NCBI GenBank assembly: GCA_023248545.1
Contig: JAHFEF010000006.1
Span: 1 to 64,000, forward strand
Length of the DNA stretch: 64,000 bases
Reading direction: 5' to 3'
From: Myxococcales bacterium
GTDB lineage: Bacteria; Myxococcota; UBA727; JABDBI01
Under the pieces are notes generated by a model that worked only from the letters and a program-made list of their open reading frames with translations, was not told the DNA's origin and ran no database searches. Below, piece after piece: positions 41,011 to 50,067 of this stretch (within the stretch, counting starts at the first letter, position 1; each line of letters opens with the position of its first letter). Made by a program: the position numbers and the translations under genes.

Positions 41011-41910
41011 TTAATCTCCCCATTGGCTCACTAACCCAAAAACGGCCCGCGTAAAAGCTTTTCTTTCTTTTTTTGAGAACCCACTGACCCAAGGTATTAC
41101 AAGGCCAAAATGATCAGCCTGAACAACACCCAAATCGATACCGATCCGAGAATCCAATTGAGCATTAACAGGAATCAAGCCGTCGCTGTGGCCATGAATT
41201 TCTGGCTGATGCTGCGTAATCCCTAAAACAAGCTGCAAGCAATAGCTGTGATCTTCCGACTTTGAAGCGCTACGCACATAAAAAATTCGATTGGATACAA
41301 AATCATGTTTGGCTTCATCGGTGATAGCTGCATGATAATGCTCAAACGCCAGGTCAAAAACGGTTTTAGCTCCGACTTCGCTGAGGGTCTCCGTCTCCAA
41401 TCCCGTAATCGCTTTTATTGCTTCGTAGCAAATCCAGCGTGATGGTTCGTTCGCAACTGGCGCTCCCTGAATCGGCGCTTGAATCAAGATTATCCGTTCC
41501 ACGCAGCCTTCTAATATTAAATCCGGATATTCCAAAATCACATGCAAGATCTCAGCAGCTCCCTTACTATGACCGACCAAAATCAATGGCTTTTGATGTT
41601 CAAAATGGGTTTTTAAAATATGCTCCTTCAAGATTTGTGAATTTTCTGGGATCGAGTTTCTTGAAGAGGGGCCGAAATAAGAACTTTCCCCACCCAACTC
41701 ATGTTCTACAGCCTCGCGATTGTCCGAAAAATAGCCAGGCACCAGCTTGGCCAACCCGTTTAAGATCCCACCCACAAACAGCACGTGCTTGCCTTTGAGC
41801 CTCTCTATATAAACGGCTTCGCCTTCTATCTCTTGCCGCCACAATTCCTGCAACGCAGGCGATGCTGCCTGCAGTTCTACGACGCATAAGAATAGCCAGA
41901 GCTTCCACAT
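41011..41910 (-). CDS. Exported alpha/beta-hydrolase, lipase-like
   Basis: A 299-residue protein with a signal peptide (MWKLWLFLCVVELQAAS). The nucleophile elbow is GHSKG (LILVGHSKGAAEI), with Asp in HGHSDGLIP and His in QADHFGLV completing the triad. VLFVGGILNGL fits the oxyanion region. It adds a possible third secreted lipolytic enzyme to the PLD and PI-PLC at 28-32 kb. The substrate is not determined. Confidence 0.78.
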   Translation of the reverse strand: MWKLWLFLCVVELQAASPALQELWRQEIEGEAVYIERLKGKHVLFVGGILNGLAKLVPGYFSDNREAVEHELGGESSYFGPSSRNSIPENSQILKEHILKTHFEHQKPLILVGHSKGAAEILHVILEYPDLILEGCVERIILIQAPIQGAPVANEPSRWICYEAIKAITGLETETLSEVGAKTVFDLAFEHYHAAITDEAKHDFVSNRIFYVRSASKSEDHSYCLQLVLGITQHQPEIHGHSDGLIPVNAQLDSRIGIDLGVVQADHFGLVIPWVSGFSKKERKAFTRAVFGLVSQWGD

Positions 41911-41941
41911 GAAAGTGGTAAGAACGCTCTTGGGCCAATGG

Positions 41942-42445
41942 TTATTCCCGAGATCCGCAGGTCACCTGAGTTCTCAATTCCTGTCCATTCATGCAACAGT
42001 GACGTGCCTGTATCTCAACTTTGACCCATTTAGGTTCGAGAACCCCAAATATAACATCCGCAATTTGCGCTGTCAGGTTTTCTTGCAGCTGCAAACGCTT
42101 GGCATAGGCGTCAATCACCTGGCCAAATGCGCCTGCACCCGTAATAAAAACCTGCGGTTCATAGGAAATATTCACAGCCCCCAAAAATGGCAGGAAAGTA
42201 TGTTCGCAAAGAGATACAAAAGAGATATTCGGCACTTCAATCATGCCGCGATACGTCGATGCTCCACATCGTTCTCTTCGAAGAATTACAGCCGGTTCTT
42301 GCTCATAACCTTTGGTCAGATCCGAAAAAGCGCGAGCGGCTAACAGTGGCGTTTTTTCTAAGCCGGGCCGTTTAGAGTCGTCGCCAATTTTGCTCAAAAG
42401 ATTATAAAAAATTAATTCCAGTCGTGCATGATGAGATTCAGTCAT
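41942..42445 (-). CDS. Divergent GTP cyclohydrolase I (FolE-like)
   Basis: A 167-residue protein of the T-fold FolE family: RPGLEKTPLLAARAF, SLCEHTFLPFLG, RLQLQENLTAQIADVI and ARHCCM align with FolE. In the classic enzyme CEHH supplies two zinc-site residues and a GLSK motif contacts GTP; here the second His is Thr (CEHT) and GLSK is replaced by GAGA, and the C-terminus is short. Zinc Cys residues are kept. It may have lost or changed activity. No Shine-Dalgarno sequence precedes ATG 42445. Confidence 0.75.
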   Translation of the reverse strand: MTESHHARLELIFYNLLSKIGDDSKRPGLEKTPLLAARAFSDLTKGYEQEPAVILRRERCGASTYRGMIEVPNISFVSLCEHTFLPFLGAVNISYEPQVFITGAGAFGQVIDAYAKRLQLQENLTAQIADVIFGVLEPKWVKVEIQARHCCMNGQELRTQVTCGSRE

Positions 42446-42488
42446 AGCTTGACAAGCTAACGTAAGTCCGGAAACCTGCCAACTCCCC

Positions 42489-42857
42489 ATGAATGCAATC
42501 AAATTTGAACACATCCCCGATACAGGCCTGACTCTCGAAGAAGATTTGAGTGCCGATGTAATTTCAAACATTTTGGACGAACCCAACCGTGAACTTTGTT
42601 ACAAAGCCACAAAACCTACGCACGTCGTGTTTAACTTAGAACGCAAGGGCAAAGATGTTCTGCTGACGGGTGGCGGCGAATTTGCGCTCTCGCACCCCTG
42701 CGTGCGCTGCCTTGAACCTGTTGAAATCAACCATGAGCTCATATTCGACGTCAAGCTGGAACATCCCAAAGAGATCAATTTAGAAGAGTGCTTACGCGAA
42801 GAGCTTTTCTTGGAGCTGCCGGGTTATCCCGCTTGTGTACCGTCGTGTTTGATATGA
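42489..42857 (+). CDS. YceD/DUF177 family protein, C-terminally short
   Basis: A 122-residue protein with the family blocks HPCVRCLEPVEI and LREELFLELPGYPACVPSC. DUF177 proteins are linked to 23S rRNA accumulation and normally sit directly before rpmF. Here rpmF is 37 kb away and the usual C-terminal tail after the second Cys pair is cut off by a stop that overlaps the menA start (ATGA). Confidence 0.8.
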   Translation: MNAIKFEHIPDTGLTLEEDLSADVISNILDEPNRELCYKATKPTHVVFNLERKGKDVLLTGGGEFALSHPCVRCLEPVEINHELIFDVKLEHPKEINLEECLREELFLELPGYPACVPSCLI

Positions 42858-43678
42858 GCTGGCTACTGGCCATACGTCCTAAAACGCTCACAGTGAGCCT
42901 CGCATCTGTCATATTAGGCGTGTCACTGGCTCATCGAGACGGTTATTTTTCAGGGCTATATCTCACGCTCACGCTTTTGGGCGCACTGCTGATCCAAATC
43001 GGAACCAACCTATGTAACGATTATTATGATTTTCAAAAAGGGACCGATACGCATGAACGTGTCGGTCCTGTGCGCGTCACCCAGGCAGGCTTGATTTCGC
43101 CCCAGAAGGTCAAAGCAGCTTTTATCGGGGTGTTTATTTTGGCCGCAGTCTTCGGCGTGTTTCTAGTACTACGAGGCGGCTGGGTGTTCTTACTAATTGG
43201 GGTGGCTTCTATTCTATCAGGCATTGCCTATACAGCTGGGCCTTATGCGTTGGCTTATTGGGGCCTAGGCGAATTATTTGTGCTGATTTTTTTTGGGCCT
43301 GTCGCCGTTGCTGGGACTTACTACATCCAAGCTTTAAGATTCAGCTGGACAGCTGTTTGGACCGGCATCGCTGTGGGCTTATTGGACTGTGCAATTTTGG
43401 CTGTGAACAACTTGCGTGATATCGAACAAGATCGAAAAGCTCATAAAAAGACGCTCGCTGTGCGATTTGGGCGGCAGTTTGCGAATTTCGAGTACGTGTT
43501 TTGCTTGCTGGTACCGGCTTTAATTGCCTTTTGGCTTCACGCTTGGGCAGCAAGCCTGGTGGTGGTTCTAGCACTGCTTGTCATGCGCAAAAGCAGCCTG
43601 GATAAATTATTGCCCCAGACTGCTTTGTTGGTGCTGGTGTTTGCGGTCGTGTTCTCAGTACAAATTATTCTCGTCTAA
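42854..43678 (+). CDS. menA: 1,4-dihydroxy-2-naphthoate polyprenyltransferase
   Basis: A 274-residue UbiA-superfamily membrane enzyme that prenylates DHNA in menaquinone synthesis. The first Asp motif is NDYYDFQKGTD and the second NNLRDIEQDRKAHKKTLAV, both characteristic of MenA; about eight membrane helices. Starts within the yceD stop (ATGA). It indicates a menaquinone-based respiratory chain. Confidence 0.93.
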   Translation: MSWLLAIRPKTLTVSLASVILGVSLAHRDGYFSGLYLTLTLLGALLIQIGTNLCNDYYDFQKGTDTHERVGPVRVTQAGLISPQKVKAAFIGVFILAAVFGVFLVLRGGWVFLLIGVASILSGIAYTAGPYALAYWGLGELFVLIFFGPVAVAGTYYIQALRFSWTAVWTGIAVGLLDCAILAVNNLRDIEQDRKAHKKTLAVRFGRQFANFEYVFCLLVPALIAFWLHAWAASLVVVLALLVMRKSSLDKLLPQTALLVLVFAVVFSVQIILV

Positions 43679-44499
43679 ACAAAAAAGTCCTGAATCAGAT
43701 CGGTTTCGCCCGGCACGCAAGAATAAGGCCCAAAGTCAGTCACACCCCCATGCTGTCTTAGAAAATCGTCATCTATTAGCCACTGGCCAGTGATCTCACC
43801 AGCAGGGGTTAGAAATAACGTATGTGCTGCATCCGCCACGATTTCAGGCTTTCTAGACTTCTCATGCGCTGCCTCTCCAATCAGCATCCCAATTGCTGCA
43901 GTCCAAATGGCTGTTCGGGGCCACAAAGAGTTCACAGAGATTTTGCGATCTCGAAATTCAGCTGCCATCCCCACCGTGCACAAACTCATGCCGTACTTGG
44001 TCATGCTATAGGCGAGATTATTTTGAAGCCACTTGGGCTCGAAACTAATCGGCGGCGATAAGTTTAAAATATGAGCGTTTGAGGACTTTTCTAGAAATGG
44101 CAAACAAGCCTGTGAACAAAAGAAAGTCGCTCGGGCATTAATGCCCATCATGAGATCAAAAGACTTAGGCGGTGTAGCGTCTGTTGTTGTGAGCCTAATC
44201 GCGCCGGCATTGTTGACGAGAATATCAATACCCCCAAAGTGAGCCGCTGCTTTTTGAACACACGCCTGAATCTGATCTGCATCACGGACATCTAGTTGCA
44301 GCGCCAAAGCCTTGCCACCTGCCTCTTCGACTTCTTTCGCAACCGTAAATATGGTCCCAGGTAATTTGGGGTTTACTTCAGCGCTTTTGGCAGCGATCAC
44401 AATATTCGCGCCATCGGCGGCACATTTCAGCGCGATGGCTCGGCCAATTCCGCGGCTGGCTCCAGTGATAAAAATTGTTTGGTTTTTGAGAGTTTTCAT
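43675..44499 (-). CDS. Short-chain dehydrogenase, HSDL2-like
   Basis: A 274-residue SDR. The nucleotide-binding motif is TGASRGIGRAIALK, followed by IVIAAKSAEVNPKLPGTIF, a signature of the HSDL2/SDR_c8 group; NNAGAI, Ser in LNLSPP and YSMTK supply the active site. AAGGTG about 8 bp upstream of ATG 44499 serves as ribosome site. Substrate is unknown; HSDL2-type proteins are associated with lipid metabolism. Divergent from the next gene with 18 bp between starts. Confidence 0.85.
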   Translation of the reverse strand: MKTLKNQTIFITGASRGIGRAIALKCAADGANIVIAAKSAEVNPKLPGTIFTVAKEVEEAGGKALALQLDVRDADQIQACVQKAAAHFGGIDILVNNAGAIRLTTTDATPPKSFDLMMGINARATFFCSQACLPFLEKSSNAHILNLSPPISFEPKWLQNNLAYSMTKYGMSLCTVGMAAEFRDRKISVNSLWPRTAIWTAAIGMLIGEAAHEKSRKPEIVADAAHTLFLTPAGEITGQWLIDDDFLRQHGGVTDFGPYSCVPGETDLIQDFFV

Positions 44500-44517
44500 G
44501 GTTATCGTCACCTTTAT

Positions 44518-45654
44518 ATGAAGTTCTCTACACAATGTGTCCACGCCGGTCAAAGTCCCGATCCAGAAACGGGCGCCATCATGACGCCGATTTATATGTC
44601 GTCGACTTATGTTCAGGAGTCTCCAGGCGTCCACAAGGGTTACGAATACTCACGCACACACAACCCGACTCGAACCGCCCTGCAAAATAATTTGGCCGCG
44701 TTAGAGGGGGGCGAGTTTGCGTTTGCTTTTGCATCCGGCTGCGCAGCCACTGCATCACTATTCATCTGCCTATCGACAGGCGATCATATCGTTGCCATGG
44801 ATGATTTGTATGGGGGAACCAGGCGCTTAATCACTCAGGTATTTGGGCGCTGGGGCATCACTTGTGATTTTGTTGATTTGAGTGATTCGAAAAACTTAGC
44901 CCCCGCGCTGAAACCCAATACCAAGCTGATCTGGATCGAAACGCCCAGCAACCCAATGCTCAAATTAGTGGATATCTCGGTGATCTCGAAAATCGCACAT
45001 TCCAAAAATATCCCAGTTGCAGTCGACAATACTTTTGCAACGCCCTGTTTGCAGCAGCCATTGAAACTGGGTGCGGATTTGGTCGTGCACTCGACCACCA
45101 AATATCTGGGCGGCCATAGCGATTTAGTCGGCGGCGCAATCATGACCCATAGCCCAGAGTGGGCCGAACGAATCAAGTTCGTCTCAAACTCTGTTGGAGC
45201 CATCCCTAGCCCAATGGATTGCTTTTTATTGCTTCGGGCCACTAAAACCCTTGCGGCAAGAATGAAAGCCCATTGTGAAAATGCGCTTCAAATTGCCCAA
45301 TTTCTAGAAAAACACCCCCAGGTAGAACGCGTGATTTACCCAGGCCTAGAGAGCCACCCCCAGCACCCACTCTGCAAAAAGCAAATGCTCGCAGCCGGGG
45401 GCATGATCTCTTTTGTCATCCAAGGCGGTCTTGGTGCAGCAAAACACTTCACCCAGTCTACGCGACTATTTAGTTGCGCTGAAAGTTTGGGAGGTGTTGA
45501 AAGCCTCATTGAATTGCCAGCCATCATGACCCATGCTTCTGTGCCTTTAGAAGCAAGAAAAAATCTGGGAATTGTTGATGGATTAATTCGTCTTTCAGTA
45601 GGGATAGAGGACCCTATTGACTTATTAACAGATTTGGACAACTCTTTCCCTTAA
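44518..45654 (+). CDS. Cystathionine gamma-synthase/lyase-family PLP enzyme
   Basis: A 378-residue Cys/Met-metabolism PLP enzyme. Start MKFSTQCVHAGQ, then YEYSRTHNPTR, PLP-binding LYGGTRR, VDNTFATP and the lysine in HSTTKYLGGHSD; RLSVGIED is the C-terminal substrate-binding signature. The FSCAESLGGVESL block fits gamma-lyase/gamma-synthase rather than methionine gamma-lyase, but the exact reaction cannot be fixed from sequence alone. No ribosome site precedes the ATG. Confidence 0.88.
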   Translation: MKFSTQCVHAGQSPDPETGAIMTPIYMSSTYVQESPGVHKGYEYSRTHNPTRTALQNNLAALEGGEFAFAFASGCAATASLFICLSTGDHIVAMDDLYGGTRRLITQVFGRWGITCDFVDLSDSKNLAPALKPNTKLIWIETPSNPMLKLVDISVISKIAHSKNIPVAVDNTFATPCLQQPLKLGADLVVHSTTKYLGGHSDLVGGAIMTHSPEWAERIKFVSNSVGAIPSPMDCFLLLRATKTLAARMKAHCENALQIAQFLEKHPQVERVIYPGLESHPQHPLCKKQMLAAGGMISFVIQGGLGAAKHFTQSTRLFSCAESLGGVESLIELPAIMTHASVPLEARKNLGIVDGLIRLSVGIEDPIDLLTDLDNSFP

Positions 45655-45674
45655 GTTATTAAACAGAGGTAAAA

Positions 45675-46064
45675 ATGGCTACAGAAAAAGCAAAAAATAA
45701 AAGAACCTTGGTTTCTTTTAAAGACATTCAGATCGCTTACTTAATCGAAGGCATGGATGGCGTTGAAAGACTCTTGAAGGGCCGAAAGAACATCGCTTCT
45801 TTGCTCCGCAGAGCGGTTAAAGAGCTGAAAGCAGCTGGCAAAAAGACAGATACTTTGGACGCCTACATTGCAGAAAATCACGGCCCAGGCACCCGTGGAC
45901 GATCGGTCCCGACATCAGGTCAAGAACGTTTGTATAAGGCACAGCGCATTCACGCTGGCGGACCTTTCTTGCGTTTGCCGCTCGCGCCGCTTGGAACGGA
46001 CAAAGGTGGCGTGGTTCGTGTTCGTTTCGAGCGCGACCAAATCATCGTTCGCAATATGGCTTAA
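45675..46064 (+). CDS. Basic hypothetical protein
   Basis: A 129-residue, Lys/Arg-rich, soluble protein (MATEKAKNKRTLVSFKDIQ). It has a good ribosome site (CAGAGG about 8 bases before ATG). The C-terminal half (GPGTRGRSVPTSGQ, VVRVRFERDQIIVRN) looks like a small beta domain. Charge suggests nucleic acid or ribosome binding; no family recognised. It overlaps the next, convergent gene by 4 bp. Confidence 0.65.
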   Translation: MATEKAKNKRTLVSFKDIQIAYLIEGMDGVERLLKGRKNIASLLRRAVKELKAAGKKTDTLDAYIAENHGPGTRGRSVPTSGQERLYKAQRIHAGGPFLRLPLAPLGTDKGGVVRVRFERDQIIVRNMA

Positions 46065-46549
46065 CGCACCCAGATTTGGCTGCTGCAGAAAGATTTCAGG
46101 TTTTTTTCCAGCAGCCTTCTGGCAGTATTATCTGGGTTTAGCAAAAAAACAGGTTTGGCATATCTTTCAGCCAGCTTGACCAATTGAACCAGACTTTCTT
46201 CATAACCAGTCTTTTGGCTGGGCAACAAGAACAAAGAATCTATCATCAATAACTCGACTATTTTTGTCTTGAATAGCTCTAGACTCATAGCGATTGCTTG
46301 TTCCAATGCATCGGGCTTTAAAACGAGATCAGGCCTCGAGTTTTGGGAGCGTAGGTTATCAAATGGATCCAAATAAGCAATGGTTCTGTAATTAGAAGCT
46401 TGTTGCAGAGCTATTTTGGCGATCTCACATTCTCGTTCTCCATAAAATTCAATGAGCCATAGGGGGTGTTTTTCTTCCCCGAGCAGGCAATTCACCCAGC
46501 GTTTCAAGAATTTTGGTTGGAACTCTCTTGATTTTTTTCTTTGCAGCAT
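46061..46549 (-). CDS. Hypothetical protein, possibly RecA/ImuA-like fold
   Basis: A 162-residue protein. WLIEFYGERECEIAKIALQQ and VELLMIDSLFLLP have the strand-loop-helix and Walker-B-like layout of truncated RecA-fold proteins such as ImuA/SulA relatives, but there is no P-loop. I do not claim a function. GGAG lies about 10 bases before ATG 46549. It is divergent from the acidic protein gene with 28 bp between starts. Confidence 0.55.
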   Translation of the reverse strand: MLQRKKSREFQPKFLKRWVNCLLGEEKHPLWLIEFYGERECEIAKIALQQASNYRTIAYLDPFDNLRSQNSRPDLVLKPDALEQAIAMSLELFKTKIVELLMIDSLFLLPSQKTGYEESLVQLVKLAERYAKPVFLLNPDNTARRLLEKNLKSFCSSQIWVR

Positions 46550-46577
46550 GTTTTGATGGACTCCATCGGAGAATAGA

Positions 46578-46901
46578 ATGGACGAAATTGAATTGATCGC
46601 TACTTTTGACACGGACGAAACTGCCCGTCTAGCAGCCAAGGCCCTCAATAATTGGTTTTCATGGGTCATGGAAGGCGATCACGACGAAGAGGTGCCCGAT
46701 TTTTTTGAGGATTTCGGAATTGCGGCCGACGAATATGTTCTCGAACGAGAAGAGGCCAATTGGGAAGATACCCCTGTGGCGCGCTCTCGCGGCAATCGAA
46801 TCACCATTACGTTAGAGTCTGCCAATGCTGTCGATGCTTTGGAAGAGCTTTTGGAAGCTTTGGGTGCTTACGATGTCACTGTGTCGGGCGAAGAAGATTG
46901 A
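46578..46901 (+). CDS. Small acidic hypothetical protein
   Basis: A 107-residue, strongly acidic soluble protein (ELIATFDTDETARLAAKALN, ending TVSGEED). The arrangement of strands and helices suggests a ferredoxin-like alpha/beta domain. CGGAGAATAGA before the ATG gives a ribosome site. Its stop overlaps the TTG start of the next gene (TTGA), so the two form an operon. No known family. Confidence 0.65.
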   Translation: MDEIELIATFDTDETARLAAKALNNWFSWVMEGDHDEEVPDFFEDFGIAADEYVLEREEANWEDTPVARSRGNRITITLESANAVDALEELLEALGAYDVTVSGEED

Positions 46902-47260
46902 AAGCTCTCTTCCTAGGTTTTTTTTGCTGCTCACTCGCGGCCAATCCAGTCTATCGAGAAGCTGAGCAGTTTGAAAAGCGTCTATTGTTCCCCCAAGCGC
47001 TTTCAAAATACCAGGAAGTCTTGCAACAAAAAAATCGATTTTGGAATAGAAGGGCTGCATTTCGAATTGCCACGCTCATTCGAGATATTCAGTTTAATGC
47101 GGGACGCTCTGAACAAATCAGGCGCCCTATTCTCTCTCTCTATAGAAGCCTCTTGTCGGAGCTCCCCAGCCCAAGCACAGACCCAGAGCTCTGGGGCGAG
47201 CTCTATAAAGAAATCCGCTGGACCCGATTGGGTCTCCAGAGCCCTCAAATGTTTTTTTGA
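46898..47260 (+). CDS. Small exported TPR-like protein
   Basis: A 120-residue protein read from TTG 46898, which overlaps the stop of the preceding gene. A signal peptide is likely (KALFLGFFCCSLAA), then YREAEQFEKRLLFPQALSKY, a single TPR-like helix pair. Start codon choice rests on this overlap and the signal peptide. Function unknown. Confidence 0.55.
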   Translation: MKALFLGFFCCSLAANPVYREAEQFEKRLLFPQALSKYQEVLQQKNRFWNRRAAFRIATLIRDIQFNAGRSEQIRRPILSLYRSLLSELPSPSTDPELWGELYKEIRWTRLGLQSPQMFF

Positions 47261-47384
47261 TGCTTTTTGATTGCCAAGTCAAAAACTCTGCGTTAGGATG
47301 CCAAGATTGTGAAAAACGCTTCATTCGAGTCCAGTTGGCATGGTGCTATACCCTCCGAAGCGACCCCAGCCTTCAGGAGGTGTT

Positions 47385-47744
47385 ATGGGTAAAAAGTTAT
47401 ATGTTGGTAATCTCCCTTTTTCTGCTACGGATGAGACTTTGGCAGAAAAATTTGCTGCTTTTGGTGATGTAGAGTCCGCCAAGATCATTGTGGATCGTGA
47501 CTCTGGCCGCAGCAAAGGCTTTGGTTTCGTGGAAATGGCATCGGATGATGCAGCCCAAAAAGCCATTAGCGAATTGAATGGTCAAACACTTGATGGCCGT
47601 GCCATGACTGTCAATGAAGCACGCCCAATGGCACCCCGCAGTGGTGGTGGTGGTGGTGGTGGATACGGCGGCGGTGGCGGCGGTTACGGCGGCGGCGGAG
47701 GCCGTGGTGGTCGTGGCGGCGGTGGCGGCGGCGGTCGTTACTAG
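47385..47744 (+). CDS. RRM RNA-binding protein with glycine-rich tail
   Basis: A 119-residue protein: one RNA recognition motif (RNP2 LYVGNL at residues 5-10, RNP1 KGFGFVEM at about 44-51) and a C-terminal run of Gly with Tyr/Arg, as in cyanobacterial-type Rbp proteins. It probably binds RNA, perhaps as a cold-response chaperone. CAGGAGG about 5 bases before ATG 47385 is a strong ribosome site and a hairpin region follows the stop, so it is likely well expressed alone. Confidence 0.93.
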   Translation: MGKKLYVGNLPFSATDETLAEKFAAFGDVESAKIIVDRDSGRSKGFGFVEMASDDAAQKAISELNGQTLDGRAMTVNEARPMAPRSGGGGGGGYGGGGGGYGGGGGRGGRGGGGGGGRY

Positions 47745-47764
47745 TTTCTAACCCCGGGGGGGAT

Positions 47765-47838
47765 GGTACCAAATTATTGCCCAGCTAAAACTTGGTACCG
47801 GGCCTTTTTGATTTTCAAAAATCAAAAAGGGCTGGGCC
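47765..47838 (+). terminator. Nested hairpin region after the RRM gene
   Basis: Three pairings can form: GGTACCAA (47765-47772) with TTGGTACC (47792-47799); CCTTTTTGATTT with AAATCAAAAAGG around 47803-47830; and GCCCAGC (47779-47785) with GCTGGGC near 47831-47837. The second could act as a terminator on either strand. The mutually exclusive pairings also suit an attenuator in front of rimP. Confidence 0.5.
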
Positions 47839-47849
47839 TTGTATTTTAG

Positions 47850-48323
47850 ATGATGAATAATAGAGAACCATTTTTACGTCCTTTAAACTCGCTAGAACAA
47901 CAAATTGTTGACTACGTTGAGCCCATTTTAGCCCTCGATGGCACAGAGCTTGTTTCAATTCGAATCTCTGGCCTCAAAGGCAAGCCTCTTTTGGCTTTAT
48001 TTATCGACAAAGCCTCTTTGGACGAGTTGGCCAGTTTAAGCCGCTTGATTTCAGATGCGCTCGATGTCGCTAATGCGAAACACCAATGGTTTTCTGGAGC
48101 CTACCAGCTTGAACTATCAAGCCCCGGCCTGGACAGACCCCTCACGAAAAAAAGTCACTTTTTAAAGGCGATGGGCCAACAGGTCCGCGTAAAAGCCTCT
48201 ACAGGCACCGTCCGTGGCATTCTAGAACGATCAGACGACTCGGGTATCATGCTCAAAGAGCACCCAGAAATCATCGCTTGGTCAGAGATTCGCGACGCAA
48301 ATATCATTCATGTGTGGAGATAG
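47850..48323 (+). CDS. rimP: Ribosome maturation factor RimP
   Basis: A 157-residue protein needed for 30S subunit maturation. It has the two-domain RimP layout, with GTELVSIRISG, DALDVANAKHQW and YQLELSSPGLDRPLTKKSHF (the family signature SSPGLDRPL). It leads the classic rimP-nusA-ylxR-infB-rbfA operon. ATG codons at 47850 and 47853 are both possible starts. Confidence 0.93.
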   Translation: MMNNREPFLRPLNSLEQQIVDYVEPILALDGTELVSIRISGLKGKPLLALFIDKASLDELASLSRLISDALDVANAKHQWFSGAYQLELSSPGLDRPLTKKSHFLKAMGQQVRVKASTGTVRGILERSDDSGIMLKEHPEIIAWSEIRDANIIHVWR

Positions 48324-48329
48324 CTTATT

Positions 48330-49823
48330 ATGGAAAGCAGAAACTTAGATTTAAGATCCGTTATTGAACAAGTCGGCAAAGAAAAAAATATTGAAAAGGA
48401 AGTGCTCGTCAACGCTCTCGAATCGGCCATGCTCAGCGCGGCACGCAAAAATCTGGGGCCTTTGGCAGACCTCGAAGCACGCTACAACCCAGATGCCGGC
48501 GAAGTTGAAGTTTATGAATTCAAAAAAATCGTCAAAGAAGTGACCAACCCTAGCCTCGAAATTGCTTTTGAAGCAGCTAAAAAACTAGACGCTGATCTCA
48601 CAGAAGATGCTTTGGGCGAAGATTTAGGTATCAAGCTAGATTCTGCCGAGTTTGGACGGATCGCGGCCCAAAATGCCAAGCAAATTATCGTCCAAAAAGT
48701 CCGTGAAGCTGAACGCTCTCTCGTTTTCGAAGAATATAAAGATCGCAAAGACGAGCTTGTGACAGGCGTCGTGCGTCGCTTTGAACGTGGCAATATTGTG
48801 GTCGATCTGGGACGCTCGGAAGCGATTATCCCGACCCGCGAACAAGTTTCCAAAGAAAATATCCGAGCTGGCGATCGCATTGTTGCCTATGTGCTCGACG
48901 TCTTGGAAGAAACCCGGGGTTCGCAAATTATTTTGTCTCGAACACACCCCAATTTGGTGGTCAAACTCTTCGAGCAGGAAGTCCCCGAAATTGCCGATGG
49001 CATCGTGAGCATTGAGGCCGCCTCCAGAGAACCTGGCTTTAGAACAAAGATTGCAGTTCGCTCGAAAGACGGCGACGTGGATCCCGTCGGAGCGTGCGTG
49101 GGCATGAAAGGCGCTCGCGTTCAAGCCGTCGTTCAAGAACTCAAGGGCGAAAAAATTGACATCGTGCCATTTGATCAAGATGAAGCCCGCTTTGTCTGCA
49201 ATGCTCTAGCACCTGCAGAGATCACCCGCGTGTTGGTCAACGAAGCCGAGCACTCGATGAAAATCGTTGTCCCTGACGACCAACTCTCGCTCGCCATCGG
49301 CCGAAGAGGCCAAAATGTTCGCCTCGCGGCTGAACTCACTGGTTGGAAAATCGATATTCACTCGGAATCTAAAGCCGCCAAAGATCGAGAAGACGCGGGT
49401 TCTTCGTTGGCCCGCATAGAAGGCTTAAGTGAGATTCAAATCCAGACGCTTTACAACCATGGGTTTAGAAAAGCTGAGGATTTGGCCAATGCCGACCCTG
49501 AGCTTTTAAAAAATCTTCCTGGTATGCAGGCCGATCACATCGAAGCGATCCAAAACAACGCTCGAAGTGTCATGCAAAAAGACAAGCTGCCAATTGGTAA
49601 GCAAAAGGCCAAGCAACTGGTTGAGCTTGGAATGATTGCAGATCAAGCTCTTAGTTTGATCGACTTGAACGAAGAAGATCTAAAAACTCTAGACAATGCA
49701 TTCTACAGTGATTTAAGCGACCTCGTTCTGGATAACGCCGAACATATCGCGCAAATCACGGGCTTTTCGGCAGAGAAATCTAAAAAAATTCAAGACGATG
49801 CCAGGAGCCGACTCGGAGTTTAG
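48330..49823 (+). CDS. nusA: Transcription termination/antitermination factor NusA
   Basis: A 497-residue protein: N-terminal RNA polymerase-binding domain, S1 domain ([20 protein letters not shown] near residues 133-152), two KH domains ([18 protein letters not shown], and [19 protein letters not shown]) and two C-terminal helix-hairpin-helix acidic repeats (about 365-497). It follows rimP by 6 bp. It modulates pausing, termination and antitermination. Confidence 0.97.
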   Translation: MESRNLDLRSVIEQVGKEKNIEKEVLVNALESAMLSAARKNLGPLADLEARYNPDAGEVEVYEFKKIVKEVTNPSLEIAFEAAKKLDADLTEDALGEDLGIKLDSAEFGRIAAQNAKQIIVQKVREAERSLVFEEYKDRKDELVTGVVRRFERGNIVVDLGRSEAIIPTREQVSKENIRAGDRIVAYVLDVLEETRGSQIILSRTHPNLVVKLFEQEVPEIADGIVSIEAASREPGFRTKIAVRSKDGDVDPVGACVGMKGARVQAVVQELKGEKIDIVPFDQDEARFVCNALAPAEITRVLVNEAEHSMKIVVPDDQLSLAIGRRGQNVRLAAELTGWKIDIHSESKAAKDREDAGSSLARIEGLSEIQIQTLYNHGFRKAEDLANADPELLKNLPGMQADHIEAIQNNARSVMQKDKLPIGKQKAKQLVELGMIADQALSLIDLNEEDLKTLDNAFYSDLSDLVLDNAEHIAQITGFSAEKSKKIQDDARSRLGV

Positions 49824-50055
49824 CTTGCCAAATAGAATGTGCGTAGGTTGCCGGTCTATCTCCCCGATAGACCAGCTGTGGCGCTTTGTTCGGGGCATTG
49901 ACGGTTTTGTTTTGTTTGACTCAAATCACCGCCTAGAAGGCCGAGGGGCTTATACCTGCAAAAACAAAAAGTGTTTTGAACAGGCAATTCATAAAAAAGC
50001 CTTCGGGAGGGCTTTCAAAATGCCAATTTTGGGTATAAGCATGCCTGTTGATTAG
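49798..50055 (+). CDS. ylxR: YlxR (DUF448) protein
   Basis: An 85-residue protein with the family motif MCVGCRSISP and GRGAYTCKNKKCFEQAIHKKAF (read as GRGAY and C..CF blocks). YlxR is a small nucleoid/RNA-binding protein found between nusA and infB. From ATG 49798 it overlaps nusA by 26 bp; ATG 49837, directly before CVGCR, is an alternative start. Confidence 0.92.
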   Translation: MPGADSEFSLPNRMCVGCRSISPIDQLWRFVRGIDGFVLFDSNHRLEGRGAYTCKNKKCFEQAIHKKAFGRAFKMPILGISMPVD

Positions 50056-50067
50056 GAGTATTTAGGA

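Noticed and set aside
47637-47741. GGT/GGC-rich run as a microsatellite or assembly artefact
   Set aside because: It stays in frame and encodes the Gly-rich tail expected for this RRM protein family.
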